DNA from: Adiantum capillus-veneris
Lineage: Eukaryota; Streptophyta; Polypodiopsida; Polypodiales; Pteridaceae
Length of the DNA stretch: 60,000 bases
Assembly (NCBI GenBank): GCA_014529385.2
Contig: CM043958.1
Location: forward strand, 83,353,025-83,413,024
Direction: 5' to 3'
A model generated the notes under the pieces. That model made no database searches. It was not told the DNA's origin and worked only from the letters and a program-made list of their open reading frames with translations. Made by a program: the position numbers and the translations under genes. Numbering within the stretch: position 1 is the first letter of the stretch; every line of letters begins with the position of its first letter. Positions 58,991 through 60,000 of the stretch are shown in pieces.

Positions 58991-60000
58991 GGTTGTCATT
59001 CATAGTCTAGATGATATATTTCATGATTTTGCTCCTGATCCTAAAATATCCTCATACTTGTAGTTTGTTTAAAAGTAACATGTTCCTAAAATCATCATAA
59101 TAAAGTTAATTAAGCATGTGTGAGTAAAATTGGATTAACCTGCTACCTAAAACCGATTGAGCCAAAAGACTACAATAGTCGTAAGCAAGAATCCAGTCTA
59201 CAGTCAAGGAGAGACCACCTAACACTTGTCAACCTGACTACGAATTATAGACAGTGGGTTAATCAAAGTCTATAGACAAGAATAATCCAAATCCAGTGTC
59301 TTGATCCACCCAGTTGCCTGGGAAGGCCTCGTGTTTAGGGACGTGTGTGTAGTTGTTTGAAATTAAATACATATATACCCAAGAACATGGCGTTTAGAAA
59401 ATGACTGGCTTTAGATGACTAGGCAAGGATTTGTACAGAAACAACTCAGTCTTTGATCGATAGCTGTACAACATAGTAAGAATGAGGTATTATTCCAAGT
59501 GATTTTATACAAAAGTATCATAACTATCCCAATTGAATCATCAAGGGTCTTCAAAGTTGGACTGCATCATGCTAAACCTTTTTAACTCAAGATAGAATTC
59601 TCACTTGCATCCATATAGTCAAGACAATAGATTTGTTAGACTTGGCTATGTATGGCAGACTTCAAAGACTTATCAATTGTTATCTATGTCCAAATTAAAA
59701 ATTATTAGACTAGCTACCCTCCTACATATACTTAAAAGTATAAAAGTACAAGCAAAACTTTCCAAATTTCAGTGTCCAAGCAAACATTTGTAGCCTCCAA
59801 GTAGTCCACTCATGCTTTTGAAAGTCATCCTTTATAGTAGAAAATGCTAAGTAATTTCCAATTTTGAGTTTAAAACATCCTTGTCAAAACTGCAATCTCA
59901 TTGTATCACCCATATGAAAAATAACCATTTATTGTATCAAAGAGCTCCAACCTATCAAACCATCCCTAAATAAAGTCAAAAAACCTGTAAGTACAACTTC
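58991..60000. other. AT-rich right flank
   Basis: I see no gene, transposon motif or tandem repeat here on either strand. Confidence 0.4.

Overview
The window is nuclear DNA from a land plant with a large, repeat-dense genome. The support is nested Ty3/gypsy and Ty1/copia LTR retrotransposons, initiator-Met-tRNA primer-binding sites, spliceosomal introns, a plant-type PPR remnant and many long (GA)n/(CT)n arrays. The PPR wording and the overall style suggest a fern or another seed-free plant, but that is an inference with modest confidence. There is no prokaryotic gene organisation, CRISPR array or operon.

Layout. 1-8064: two related gag-only, non-autonomous LTR elements in tandem on the minus strand; their only protein is a gag-like chain with a His/Asp-rich 13-residue repeat. 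8065-13629: a GC-richer minus-strand element with a 1.25-kb LTR, a primer-binding site and an internal region made of several minisatellites and no pol. 14161-14516: the one host gene I can name, two 5' exons of an LdpA-like plastid 4Fe-4S protein with canonical splice sites; exon 3 was not found in the window. 15650-17302: a solo LTR with a perfect 5-bp target duplication, about 1.1 kb upstream of that gene. 17303-19015: AT-rich spacer with tandem repeats. 19016-29048: two copies of a 2.1-kb LTR-like repeat (D) flanking a broken minus-strand gypsy element (C), whose LTR carries (GA)n arrays and a PPR gene fragment.

31555-51038 is the most interesting block. A Ty1/copia remnant is followed by the 5' half of a chromovirus-like element (B) on the minus strand. 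Its 5' LTR is split by a structurally complete gypsy element (A, 35357-44190, target duplication ACAAG). The 3' half of the same family (B') lies on the plus strand from 48165. The two B halves abut at the same reverse-transcriptase codon, and the outer ends also appear to rejoin into one copia LTR, so a single inversion of about 15.2 kb (32988-48164) explains the arrangement. Element A carries an additional ORF of about 2.2 kb after integrase; its start overlaps the pol stop as ATGA.

51053-54945: a third gypsy element (E, minus) with an LTR, a polypurine tract and decayed pol. 54946-60000: spacer with four further (GA)n arrays, a gag-like remnant and a perfect 14-bp hairpin. Every transposon coding region is interrupted by stops or frameshifts. 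The elements interact only by nesting, recombination and decay; no host pathway is encoded beyond the LdpA-like exons.
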